Assembly: GCA_946408125.1 (NCBI GenBank)
Contig: CAMJQW010000010.1
Span: 1-64,000, forward strand
Reading direction: 5' to 3'
Source: an uncultured Fibrobacter sp.
Lineage (GTDB): Bacteria > Fibrobacterota > Fibrobacteria > Fibrobacterales > Fibrobacteraceae
Length of the DNA: 64,000 nt
The notes beneath the pieces were generated by a model. It was not told the origin of the DNA, made no database searches, and saw nothing but the letters and a program-made list of their open reading frames with translations. The position numbers were made by a program, and so were the translations under genes. Positions 40,882-49,447 of this stretch are shown here, piece after piece; position 1 is the stretch's first letter; each line of letters begins with the position of its first letter.

Positions 40882-43284
40882 ATGACACCTGACGAGAAGC
40901 GTTGTGTGGTTACCGGCCTAGGAGTGATTTGTGCGGTCGGTAACAATGTAGAAGAAACTTGGAAAAGCGCCCTGGATTCCGTTTCGGGAATCCACAAGAC
41001 GACCTCGGTCGATACCGTGAACTGCTATGCGGACCTGGCGGCCGAAGTCAAGTGCGACACCCTGGACAATCTAGACGCTCCCGAAGAGAAGGACCGCGTG
41101 TCCAAGCTCTGCATCAAGGCCGCGAACGAGGCCCTCTCCGATGCGGGCCTTTCCAATTTCGAAGATGACCAGCGCGTGAGCGTCGTTATCGGAAGCTGCG
41201 TCGGCGGCGTCCTTTCCATCGAACAGTATCACCAGCATGGGCGTGACGCCTCGGAGATTGCCAAGATGCCCATCGCGGCCATTGCCTCCCAGGTCGCCGA
41301 GACGTGCGGTGCGGGCGGTATCGTCACGAACGTCGCGAACGCCTGTGCGGCCGGCACGATCTCCATCGCGGTCGCCTGCGACCTCATCCGTGCGGGCAAG
41401 GCCGACGTGGTCATCGCCGGCGGTGCGGATTCCTTCGCTTCCGTGCCGTATTCCGGATTCCTTTCGCTCCATGCGCTCGACGAGAACGGTTGCTCCCCGT
41501 TCAACCGCTGCAACGGCATTACCCTCGGCGAGGGTGCGGGCATCGTCATCGTGGAATCCTTCGCCCATGCCCAGAAGCGCTCCGCCAAGCAGTACTGCGA
41601 GGTGCTCGGTTCCGGCGTCACGAGCGACGCCAACCACATTACCGCCCCGCGCGAAGACGGCGTGTGCCTCATGGAGGCCATCAACCGCGCCGTCAAGAAC
41701 TCCGGCATCGACAAGTCCGATATCGGCTACGTGAACGCCCACGGTACCGGCACGGGCAAGAACGACAATGCCGAAATTACTGCATTCAAGAATTTCTTTG
41801 GCGAAGACAACGCTAACGTGAGCGTGAGCTCCACGAAGGTGATGACGGGCCACTGCCTGGGCGCCGCGGGTGCCATCGAGGCGGTGTTCAGCATCAAGGC
41901 GCTCACCACCGACACGGTCCTCCCGACATTCCCGTACACCGAGGAACAGTCCGCCGCCCTCAAGGAGAAGGTGGGCAAGCTCGATTTCGTGCAGAATACG
42001 GCACGCCACAAGGACCTCAAGTGCGTCCTTTCCAACAACGTGGCTTTCGGCGGTACAAACGCTGCCATCGTGTTCTCGAAGGTCCCCGGCGAAGTTTCCG
42101 CCCAGTCCGAGAAGGGCAAGAAGATTGTCGTGACCGGGCTTGGCATCGTGTCCCCGCTCGGCAACAGCAAGAACGCCTACATCGAGGCCGTGAAGGCGGG
42201 CAAGAAGCCCGAGTCTGGCTCCGTCCGTTCCACCATCTCGCTCGACGACTACAAGGAACTCGGCATCAAGATGGCGTTCTACCGCAAGCTCGACAACCTG
42301 GGCCAGCTCCAGACGGTCTCTGGCATGCGCGCCCTGCAGGATTCCGCCTTCCAGGTGAACGACGACAACGCGAAGGATATCGGCATCATCGTGGGGACCA
42401 GCGAAGGCGGTCTCGGTGCCACATACGATTTTGAGGAACTGATTGCCGAGGCGGGCAACGCCGGCGGTTCCGCGTTCAAGTTCCCGCACACGGTCTACAA
42501 CGCCGCGGGCGGCTACCTTTCCATTTGTTCGGGCATCAAGGGCTACGGCGTCACTATCACGACGGGCCCGCTCTCCGGTCTCGACAGCATCGGCTACTCC
42601 ATGAACGTCATCCACGACGGGCAGGAAAAGGCGATGATGGCGACGGGTACCGACGAAAACCTGCCCATCATTACCGAATTCGCCGAAAAGCTCGGTGTCG
42701 CCGCCAACGGTGCGGTCGCCCCGTTCTCCGGTTCCGAAGGCTTCGTGGTGGGCGACGGCAGCGTGTCCATCATGCTCGAAGAGGATTCCTACGCGAAGGC
42801 GCGCGGTGCCAAGGTGTACTGCCAGGCCCTCGGGTTCGGCCACGGCCGCAAGAACGTGAAGTTCGGCAAGCTCGCCGGTTCCGACGAGGCGCTCGACAAG
42901 GCGATTGCCGACGTGCTCGCCGACGCGGGAATCTCCGCTGGCGAAATCGACGCCGTCTGCGGTTTCGCGAACGGCTGCAAGAAGATTGACGACATCGAGA
43001 AGGGCTCGCTCAAGCGCGTGTTTGGCGAAAAGCTTGCCACGATGCCGCTTTTCGAAGTCAAGGAACGCACCGGCGAAGGCCGTGCGGGGTCCGCCGCCCT
43101 GGCTGCCGCGGAGGCGGCACTCCTGTTGAGCGGTGAACTCGATGGCGATGACGCCTACTTTGTTGCCGACGACGGTTCCGTGGTATGCAAGCGGGTAGAA
43201 TCGGCAAATCTCAAGAAAATTCTGGTCCTTTCCTATGCGGCAGGCGGTTCCTACAGCGCTGTCGTATTCGGGAAGGAAGCATAA
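40882..43284 (+). CDS. Fused ketosynthase and chain-length-factor-like protein (KS-CLF)
   Basis: 800 aa: two ketosynthase folds in tandem. The first (about 1-405) is FabF-like with all catalytic residues: Cys155 in ANACAAGT, His near 287 in NAHGTGTGKND and His near 323 in MTGHCLGAAG. The second starts at about 413 (KKIVVTGLGIVSPLGNSK) but has lost them: the Cys position reads TTGPLSGLDS (about 560), and the two His positions read GFANGCKKIDD and ERTGEGRAGSA. An active KS with an inactive KS-like partner is the KS-alpha/KS-beta (chain length factor) arrangement of type II polyketide and aryl-polyene systems, where they are normally separate genes. ATG at 40882 after GGAGAGGAC. The product is probably a polyene, polyketide or unusual fatty acid. 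Confidence 0.85.
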   Translation: MTPDEKRCVVTGLGVICAVGNNVEETWKSALDSVSGIHKTTSVDTVNCYADLAAEVKCDTLDNLDAPEEKDRVSKLCIKAANEALSDAGLSNFEDDQRVSVVIGSCVGGVLSIEQYHQHGRDASEIAKMPIAAIASQVAETCGAGGIVTNVANACAAGTISIAVACDLIRAGKADVVIAGGADSFASVPYSGFLSLHALDENGCSPFNRCNGITLGEGAGIVIVESFAHAQKRSAKQYCEVLGSGVTSDANHITAPREDGVCLMEAINRAVKNSGIDKSDIGYVNAHGTGTGKNDNAEITAFKNFFGEDNANVSVSSTKVMTGHCLGAAGAIEAVFSIKALTTDTVLPTFPYTEEQSAALKEKVGKLDFVQNTARHKDLKCVLSNNVAFGGTNAAIVFSKVPGEVSAQSEKGKKIVVTGLGIVSPLGNSKNAYIEAVKAGKKPESGSVRSTISLDDYKELGIKMAFYRKLDNLGQLQTVSGMRALQDSAFQVNDDNAKDIGIIVGTSEGGLGATYDFEELIAEAGNAGGSAFKFPHTVYNAAGGYLSICSGIKGYGVTITTGPLSGLDSIGYSMNVIHDGQEKAMMATGTDENLPIITEFAEKLGVAANGAVAPFSGSEGFVVGDGSVSIMLEEDSYAKARGAKVYCQALGFGHGRKNVKFGKLAGSDEALDKAIADVLADAGISAGEIDAVCGFANGCKKIDDIEKGSLKRVFGEKLATMPLFEVKERTGEGRAGSAALAAAEAALLLSGELDGDDAYFVADDGSVVCKRVESANLKKILVLSYAAGGSYSAVVFGKEA

Positions 43285-43303
43285 GGAATAAGGAGGAATG
43301 AGT

Positions 43304-44035
43304 ATGAAGGTAGCATTGGTAACGGGAGCCTCCAAGGGTATCGGCAAGGCATGCGCCCTGCGTCTGGCCCGCGACGGCTACACGGTCGTGGTGAACTATT
43401 CCAGTTCCGACGAGGCCGCCCAGCAGACGCTCGACCAGATCAAGGCCGAGGGTGGCGACGGCATGGTCTACAAGGCCAACGTGGCCGACCTCTCCCAGGT
43501 GAAGGTGATGGTCCGCGAGGTGTTCAAGGCCTACGGCCGCATCGACGTCCTCGTGAACAACGCGGGCATCGTCCGTGACGAGTACCTCCTGATGATGAAT
43601 CCGGAAACCCTCGACAAGTGCTTCGACCTGAACGTGAAGGGGTACTTCTACTGCGCCCAGCAGGTTGCTGTGAAGATGTACAAGCAGAAGTCCGGCGTGA
43701 TCATCAACATGAGCTCCGTTTCCTCGAAGTTCGCTCTTGCGGGCCAGGCGGTCTACAGCGCCACGAAGGGCGCGGTAAATTCCCTCACGCAGACGCTCGC
43801 CAAGGAATTGGGCGGTTTCGGCATCCGCGTGAACGCGGTCGCCCCGGGCTTTATCGCTACCGAGATGATTGAGGCCATTCCCGAGGAGACGCGCGCCGGC
43901 TACCTCGAAAAGATCCCGCTCAAGCGTTTCGGTTCCGCCGACGAGGTCGCGAACATCGTTTCCGCCCTCGCATCCGACCAGTTCGCCTACGTGACGGGCC
44001 AGGTATTCGTGCTCGACGGAGGCCTCTCCCTATGA
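43304..44035 (+). CDS. fabG: 3-ketoacyl-ACP reductase (SDR, FabG type)
   Basis: 243 aa. NADPH-dependent reduction of 3-ketoacyl-ACP. Gly motif T-G-A-S-K-G-I-G (residues 7-14), VLVNNAGI, catalytic Ser in INMSSVS, Tyr and Lys in YSATKGA, and the C-terminal YVTGQVFVLDGG. The ATG at 43304 lies seven bases from AGGAGG; an ATG at 43298 is only one base from it. Its stop overlaps the dehydratase start. In context it reduces chains made by the KS-CLF fusion. Confidence 0.93.
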   Translation: MKVALVTGASKGIGKACALRLARDGYTVVVNYSSSDEAAQQTLDQIKAEGGDGMVYKANVADLSQVKVMVREVFKAYGRIDVLVNNAGIVRDEYLLMMNPETLDKCFDLNVKGYFYCAQQVAVKMYKQKSGVIINMSSVSSKFALAGQAVYSATKGAVNSLTQTLAKELGGFGIRVNAVAPGFIATEMIEAIPEETRAGYLEKIPLKRFGSADEVANIVSALASDQFAYVTGQVFVLDGGLSL

Positions 44036-44478
44036 TGAACATTTTTGAAATCAGCGAAAAGATTGCGCAGCGCCCGCCGTTCCAGATGATAGAGAAGGTC
44101 GTTGAACTCGTGCCGAACGAATCGGCCGTGGGCATCAAGAACGTCTCCGTGAACGAGCCGTACTTCATGGGCCACTTCCCGGGCACCCCGATCATGCCGG
44201 GCGTCCTCATCTGCGAAGCCTGCGCACAGCTCTGCTCGCTCGTTATCGAGAAGCCGGCTGAAGATCTCGAAAAGAACCTCTACGTCCTCCTCAAGATCGA
44301 TGGCTTCAAGTTCGTGAAGCCCGTGATTCCGGGCGACCAGCTCGAAATATCGGTCAACAAGACGAAGGGCGGTGGAGTCATCGTCGGCTTCGACTGCGTC
44401 GTGAAAGTGAACGGAAACGTACACGCGAAGGGCGCTCTGACCTTTACGAGCATCCCGAAAGAATCTCTAGGTAAGTAA
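44032..44478 (+). CDS. fabZ: 3-hydroxyacyl-ACP dehydratase (FabZ type)
   Basis: 148 aa, hot-dog fold. Dehydrates 3-hydroxyacyl-ACP to trans-2-enoyl-ACP. RPPFQMIEKVVEL matches the FabZ N-terminus; the catalytic His is in YFMGHFPGTPIMPGVL and the acidic residue in CEACAQL. ATG at 44032 overlaps the fabG stop, with GGAGG upstream; ATG at 44035 is an alternative. There is no enoyl reductase in the operon, so double bonds may be kept in the product. Confidence 0.93.
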   Translation: MMNIFEISEKIAQRPPFQMIEKVVELVPNESAVGIKNVSVNEPYFMGHFPGTPIMPGVLICEACAQLCSLVIEKPAEDLEKNLYVLLKIDGFKFVKPVIPGDQLEISVNKTKGGGVIVGFDCVVKVNGNVHAKGALTFTSIPKESLGK

Positions 44479-44483
44479 GTAGA

Positions 44484-44511
44484 TGTCATCCCCGCGCAGG
44501 CGGGGATCTCC
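44484..44511. repeat. GTCATCCCCG/CGGGGATCTCC repeat between fabZ and the acyltransferase
   Basis: tgtcatccccgc / gcggggatctcc with a short loop; perfect short stem. Directly upstream of CATTTTTG (44512-44519) and the acyltransferase ATG at 44522. Confidence 0.8.
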
Positions 44512-44521
44512 ATTTTTGTCA

Positions 44522-45262
44522 ATGCAAAACGGAAAAAAGAAAAATTTTTTGTTTGAACTCTTTATGCGCTTCGTCATGGTGGTCGTGATATACACCGTGC
44601 GCGTTTACCTGTTTGTGGCCTACCGCCCGAAGATCGAGTACGTGGGGGAGACGGTGAAGTCCCCGCGCCTCAAGACTCCCTCGATTATCATCGCGAACCA
44701 TACGAGCATGCTCGACCCGCTCATGATGCTCGCCATATTCTTTTACAAGAAGAGCATCGTCGTGGCAAAGGACCAGGTGGAAGATCCGCATTTCAGCTGG
44801 GCGCTTACCCGCGTCAAGTGCGTGATTCCCTGCGACCGCTTCAACCTGGATACCGAATGGGCCCTGCTTGCCAAACACGAGCTTGAAAAGGGCAACTCGG
44901 TCATCATTTTCCCCGAAGGCAAGTGCCGCTACGACGGCCTGCTGAACGAATTCAAGACGGGATTTGCATTCCTAGCCCGCAGTACGGGCGCTCCCGTGCT
45001 TTCCGTGGGCCTTGAAGGCGTCTACAAGATCGGACACCGCACCCGCGTCGTCGTGGGTGAACCCGAAAAGATCGAGCGCGTGAAGGGAATTCCTTCTTCG
45101 AAGCATCTGGCCGAACGCAGCGAATACTTCCGCCAGAAGGTCTGGGCACTCAAGCAGAAGGCTCTCGGCGTTGTCGAACCTCCAGTATTGCCGGTGGCGG
45201 CGGAAACTCCGTCCGAACAGATCCCCGGTCAGGCCGGGGATGACAATAGGGGGAATGCGTGA
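44522..45262 (+). CDS. 1-acylglycerol-3-phosphate O-acyltransferase-like protein (PlsC family)
   Basis: 246 aa. An N-terminal hydrophobic helix (about 9-30) is followed by the acyltransferase motifs N-H-T-S-M-L-D (catalytic H-x4-D; about residue 62), CDRFNLD and FPEGKCRYDG, then VLSVGLEG. Transfers an acyl chain from ACP or CoA to a lipid or other acceptor at the inner membrane. Here it probably moves the product of the ACP cassette. The last 15 residues (SEQIPGQAGDDNRGNA) are encoded by a dispersed palindromic repeat. The stop overlaps the patatin start by GTGA. Confidence 0.88.
   Translation: MQNGKKKNFLFELFMRFVMVVVIYTVRVYLFVAYRPKIEYVGETVKSPRLKTPSIIIANHTSMLDPLMMLAIFFYKKSIVVAKDQVEDPHFSWALTRVKCVIPCDRFNLDTEWALLAKHELEKGNSVIIFPEGKCRYDGLLNEFKTGFAFLARSTGAPVLSVGLEGVYKIGHRTRVVVGEPEKIERVKGIPSSKHLAERSEYFRQKVWALKQKALGVVEPPVLPVAAETPSEQIPGQAGDDNRGNA
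45219..45245. repeat. AGATCCCCGG/CCGGGGATGACA repeat inside the acyltransferase 3' end
   Basis: Inverse orientation of the repeat at 44484. Read in frame as QIPGQAGDD, forming the C-terminal tail of the acyltransferase. Confidence 0.75.
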
Positions 45263-46104
45263 AGAAGGGGCTCGTGCTGGAAGGTGGTTCCCGCCAGACG
45301 ATGTTCAGTGCGGGTGTGATCGACACCTGGCTCGACGAAGGCATCGACTTCAATTACGTTGCCGGCGTCTCTGCCGGTGCGCATGCGGCGGTGAACTTCA
45401 TTACGCGCCAGCAGGGGAGGCTCAAGTTCATCGTGCTCCCGACGCGCCTGCAAGAGGGCAAGAAGTGGGCGAGCAAGTTCATCGGCATCCAGAAGGAATT
45501 CCACGCACTCAACTACCTCGCGGCCGACGGCAAGATGCCGCTCGATTTCGAGGCCTACAGGAATTCCAAGATTGAATTCGAAATCGGTCTCACCTGCTGT
45601 GAGACCGGCCGCGCCGAATTCAGGTCCGAGAAGCACGACAAGAAGCGCCTGCTCGACCTCATCAGCGCGAGCTGCGCGCTCCCGATGATATTCCCGATGG
45701 TCGAGCTCGACGGCAAGCACTACGCGGACGGCTGCATCACCGTTCCCGTTCCTTTCGAACGTGCCTTCGAGAAGGGTTGCGACAAGGTCGTCGCGATTTC
45801 TACGCACTATCCGGGCGAGAACGTGACGGATTTCCGCAAGTACCGCGCCATCCTCAATCCGATGTACAAGCGCAAGTATCCAGACCTTTTCCGCGCGCTC
45901 ATGGTGCGCCTCAAGCGCTACGAGAAGATGTTCGTGCAGATGGAAAAGCTCGAGAAGGAGGGGAGGCTCTTCCTGATGCGCCCGCTCATCGAACTGTGCG
46001 ACCAGTTCGATACCGACATGGACAAGATGAACGAATCGTACGAGCACGGCGTCGAAATGGCGAATCGTCGTATGGACGACCTGAAGGCCTTTTTGGACAT
46101 CTAG
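45259..46104 (+). CDS. Patatin-like phospholipase/acyl hydrolase
   Basis: 281 aa, GTG start with GGGGGAATGC upstream. Patatin fold: LVLEGGSRQTMFSAGVIDTW (oxyanion loop), nucleophile Ser in GVSAGAH (G-x-S-x-G, about residue 40), and the dyad Asp in HYADGCI (about 156). SASCALPMIFP also fits. Hydrolyses acyl esters; in context it could release or remodel the lipid made by this operon. No signal peptide, so cytoplasmic or at the inner membrane face. Last gene of the cassette. Confidence 0.9.
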   Translation: MKKGLVLEGGSRQTMFSAGVIDTWLDEGIDFNYVAGVSAGAHAAVNFITRQQGRLKFIVLPTRLQEGKKWASKFIGIQKEFHALNYLAADGKMPLDFEAYRNSKIEFEIGLTCCETGRAEFRSEKHDKKRLLDLISASCALPMIFPMVELDGKHYADGCITVPVPFERAFEKGCDKVVAISTHYPGENVTDFRKYRAILNPMYKRKYPDLFRALMVRLKRYEKMFVQMEKLEKEGRLFLMRPLIELCDQFDTDMDKMNESYEHGVEMANRRMDDLKAFLDI

Positions 46105-46185
46105 GCCCCCTCCGGCACCCTTTTATCCCATAAAATACACCCTTGCTTTGTAAAATGATATTTACGAAACTCGGTTTGGATGCAT

Positions 46186-46285
46186 AACTTACAAAAATGT
46201 AAGTTTTGTAAGTTTATGGCCTTGAAATTTAACGAAAAAAGGCAATTTACAAAACTTGCAAAATAATAACTTACAAAATTGTAAG
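46186..46285. promoter_or_regulatory. CTTACAAAA-TGTAAG palindromes upstream of gdhA (putative operators)
   Basis: Perfect palindrome AACTTACA-AAAA-TGTAAGTT at 46186-46205, another, CTTACAA-AA-TTGTAAG, at 46270-46285, and half sites TTTGTAAAAT (46148), TTTGTAAGTTT (46205) and TTTACAAAACTT (46247). They fill the 286-base gap between the patatin gene and gdhA, which otherwise holds no gene I can support. Multiple copies of one dyad suggest cooperative binding of a regulator that controls gdhA. Confidence 0.6.
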
Positions 46286-46333
46286 ATTTTATAGATTTTT
46301 GCCCTTTTTTCACTTTTTGTTCCGGCCCTTTGC

Positions 46334-46341
46334 TATCTTTT
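46334..46341 (+). promoter_or_regulatory. Promoter-like box of gdhA
   Basis: TATCTTTT preceded by CCCTTTGC, 49 bases before the ATG at 46391, with ACGGAG ribosome sequence (46375-46380) in between. It lies just downstream of the operator-like palindromes. Confidence 0.5.
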
Positions 46342-46360
46342 CGTCCGTTGAAAACTTTAA

Positions 46361-47740
<1,380 letters not shown>

Positions 47741-47764
47741 CCAAAAAAATTAAGTCGGGCAAAA

Positions 47765-47798
47765 AAAATTCCCTCGGGTAAACACCCGAGGGATTTTT
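47765..47798 (+). terminator. Rho-independent terminator after gdhA
   Basis: CCCTCGGGT-AAAC-ACCCGAGGG, a perfect 9-bp stem flanked by A-rich and T-rich runs. Bidirectional in form. Confidence 0.93.
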
Positions 47799-47819
47799 GT
47801 TATACAAGAATTAGTCCAA

Positions 47820-47960
47820 TTAGCCTAATCCCTTATGCCAATCGGGAGGTTCCAAGCCAGATGATCCTAACAGGTTCGGGTTGTACTTGAGTCCAGCCAC
47901 TTTCATTGTCGGGGCTGTATATTTCTTTTTTTGTTCGATCTGTTTTTTCATAATAGTCAT
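47820..47960 (-). CDS. 46-aa peptide of the lysine-rich/APTMKV type
   Basis: Reads MTIMKKQIEQKKKYTAPTMK then VAGLKYNPNLLGSSGLEPP and ends DWHKGLG. No signal peptide or membrane helix. The layout (basic start, K-Y-x-A-P-x-M-x-V, then L-L-x-S-S-G) resembles short peptides common in Bacteroidetes that look like precursor peptides. It lies 42 bases downstream of the secreted protein at 48003 on the same strand and ends opposite the gdhA terminator. No clear Shine-Dalgarno site; a second ATG is at codon 4. A modification enzyme is not adjacent. Real gene status is inferred from the conserved-looking pattern. Confidence 0.55.
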   Translation of the reverse strand: MTIMKKQIEQKKKYTAPTMKVAGLKYNPNLLGSSGLEPPDWHKGLG

Positions 47961-48002
47961 CTGTTGTTAAAGGTTTTTATTGTGAAGTGAATCATGGAAT
48001 GA

Positions 48003-49169
48003 TTACTTCTTTAAATACATTCCTTTGGTTTTTGGCGTGCCTACATTGCGGCCTTTAATGTCGAATGTGCGCTTGCCTTCGTAGTTCAGGCGGAGCTTTC
48101 CAGCGAGAGTATTTGTCTTGCCTAAGACAGTTGTATGCTCGCCTACGACAGTTGTACGCTCGACCTCGCCGTTCTTGTCGCCCTTGACAATCACGATAGA
48201 CATATTATCTGGTAAATCGTCGGCATTGTATTTGGGAAGACCCGTCGGTGACTGCTTCTGGACAATGTAAGCGCGCATCGGGTTGATCCATGCTCCGGCA
48301 GCGACCCTGACGAAGTCGCCCGCTTCTACGCCCAGATCGTTGTCAGAAGATGCGGCAAACCCGTAAACGCTACCCAGTTCCGGGTCGTCTTCTTCCCATT
48401 TCTTATAACTCAAGCTTCCGCGGAATTCCCATTCCGAGTTCTCTTCGGAACCGGCGTCAACGGCATCCCTCGAGACTTCGAGCGTCACGGCACCGCTGAT
48501 ATTGAGCTTTTCGCCATCCATCAGTACAATATACGGGGTGTAGGCGTTTAAAGTTACATGTTCAGACGAAGTTTGGTCCCAGATGGCATTCATTTCAACA
48601 GTTTTTTTATCCACGATTTTGCTAAATGCAAGGACTTGTTGCAGTCCCTTGATTTGGCTCGTGCTCACGCTGAACGGCAGGACGATAGTAGAACGCGTGT
48701 TTTTCGTAAAACTGCGCTCAAACATAACAGAATCGACCGTAATTTCTTCGTCGATATTCACGGATCCGTCTTCACCGTAATTTGCATCGATGGCGGCAAT
48801 CGAATGGCCGTCTTCGTCCTTGAAGATTCCGACAGCGGCGTAATCGCCGGTCCTTTCGAGAATGGCAAAGTGCTTTTCAATGACTCCGCCATATATACCC
48901 ATGCCGGTAATCTTCACATAAGGAGCGGTCGAAGATTTTTCCACGTTGTCAAAGCATTCCACAGTGTAATCCGTCTTGACTTCAAGCGTCTTTTCGCCAT
49001 CCTTCACGACAACATCGGGGCAAACGGAATTGCCCGTGTAAGCCCGGACAGGAATATCGGCCACAACGAAGTCAAGATCCGCCCACGAGGACGCTGCCAT
49101 GAGCAGGGCAAAGGCAAATACAACCTTCAAATGGAATGAAAGTCGAGAAGGACAATTTGTAGTTGGCAT
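48003..49169 (-). CDS. Secreted protein with a C-terminal sorting-like motif
   Basis: 388 aa, ATG at 49169 after AAGGAAAAAT. Signal peptide (FAFALLMAASSWAD). The mature protein is beta-rich, with a Cys pair near 45 and 63 and acidic loops. The last 30 residues (LNYEGKRTFDIKGRNVG then a Lys/Gly segment ending MYLKK) match the G-R-x-V...K-G-x-Y pattern seen at the ends of many Fibrobacter extracellular proteins, a probable type IX secretion sorting tail. No catalytic domain recognised. Promoter box TATATTTG at 49227-49234. Confidence 0.72.
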   Translation of the reverse strand: MPTTNCPSRLSFHLKVVFAFALLMAASSWADLDFVVADIPVRAYTGNSVCPDVVVKDGEKTLEVKTDYTVECFDNVEKSSTAPYVKITGMGIYGGVIEKHFAILERTGDYAAVGIFKDEDGHSIAAIDANYGEDGSVNIDEEITVDSVMFERSFTKNTRSTIVLPFSVSTSQIKGLQQVLAFSKIVDKKTVEMNAIWDQTSSEHVTLNAYTPYIVLMDGEKLNISGAVTLEVSRDAVDAGSEENSEWEFRGSLSYKKWEEDDPELGSVYGFAASSDNDLGVEAGDFVRVAAGAWINPMRAYIVQKQSPTGLPKYNADDLPDNMSIVIVKGDKNGEVERTTVVGEHTTVLGKTNTLAGKLRLNYEGKRTFDIKGRNVGTPKTKGMYLKK

Positions 49170-49226
49170 ATTTTTCCTTATTGGAGAAGATGAGGTCCCT
49201 GCTTGCGGCAAGGATGAATTTCGCAC

Positions 49227-49234
49227 CAAATATA
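49227..49234 (-). promoter_or_regulatory. TAnnTTTG promoter box of the sorting-tail protein
   Basis: TATATTTG on the minus strand, 57 bases before the ATG at 49169. The 278-base gap 49170-49447 otherwise holds the inverted repeat at 49270 and no gene I can support. Confidence 0.55.
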
Positions 49235-49269
49235 GATTATTTTGTATGTGTTCCCCCGCGGGGGAGAGG

Positions 49270-49317
49270 GCTTTCACACCCGCGGAACCAAATTATGGGG
49301 GAGCGGGGGGTGTGAAC
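49270..49317. repeat. CTTTCACACCC/GGGGTGTGAA inverted repeat
   Basis: ctttcacacccgc at 49271-49283 pairs with gcggggggtgtgaa (49303-49316). The same left arm, ctttcacacccgc, lies at 59714-59726. A GC-rich CCCCCGCGGGGG palindrome (49253-49264) precedes it, and TTCCAACTTGGAA (49327-49339) follows. Confidence 0.6.
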
Positions 49318-49447
49318 TGGCTCACATTCCAACTTGGAATACTTGGGTTTGGAGTAAAGAAAACGTTACATTTTTCTGTTTCTTTGCCGTTTTCTGTTCA
49401 ATTTGGGCAAAAAGAAACTAAATTTTATCATTATTAATTGGGTGTAT

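Noticed and set aside
40882..43284. Two separate ketosynthase genes joined by a missed stop
   Set aside because: The reading frame is continuous across the junction (VFSKVPGEVSAQSEKGKKIVVTG region), with no start codon with ribosome site at the domain boundary.
46101..46313. 70-residue open frame on the minus strand in the gdhA upstream region
   Set aside because: Starts within palindromic operator-like DNA, has no ribosome site or recognisable pattern, and is AT-rich unlike genes here.
47820..47960. Structured RNA or riboswitch downstream of gdhA
   Set aside because: The region looked like a stem-rich leader, but on the minus strand it reads as a clean 46-codon frame. The hairpin at 47765-47798 is a terminator.
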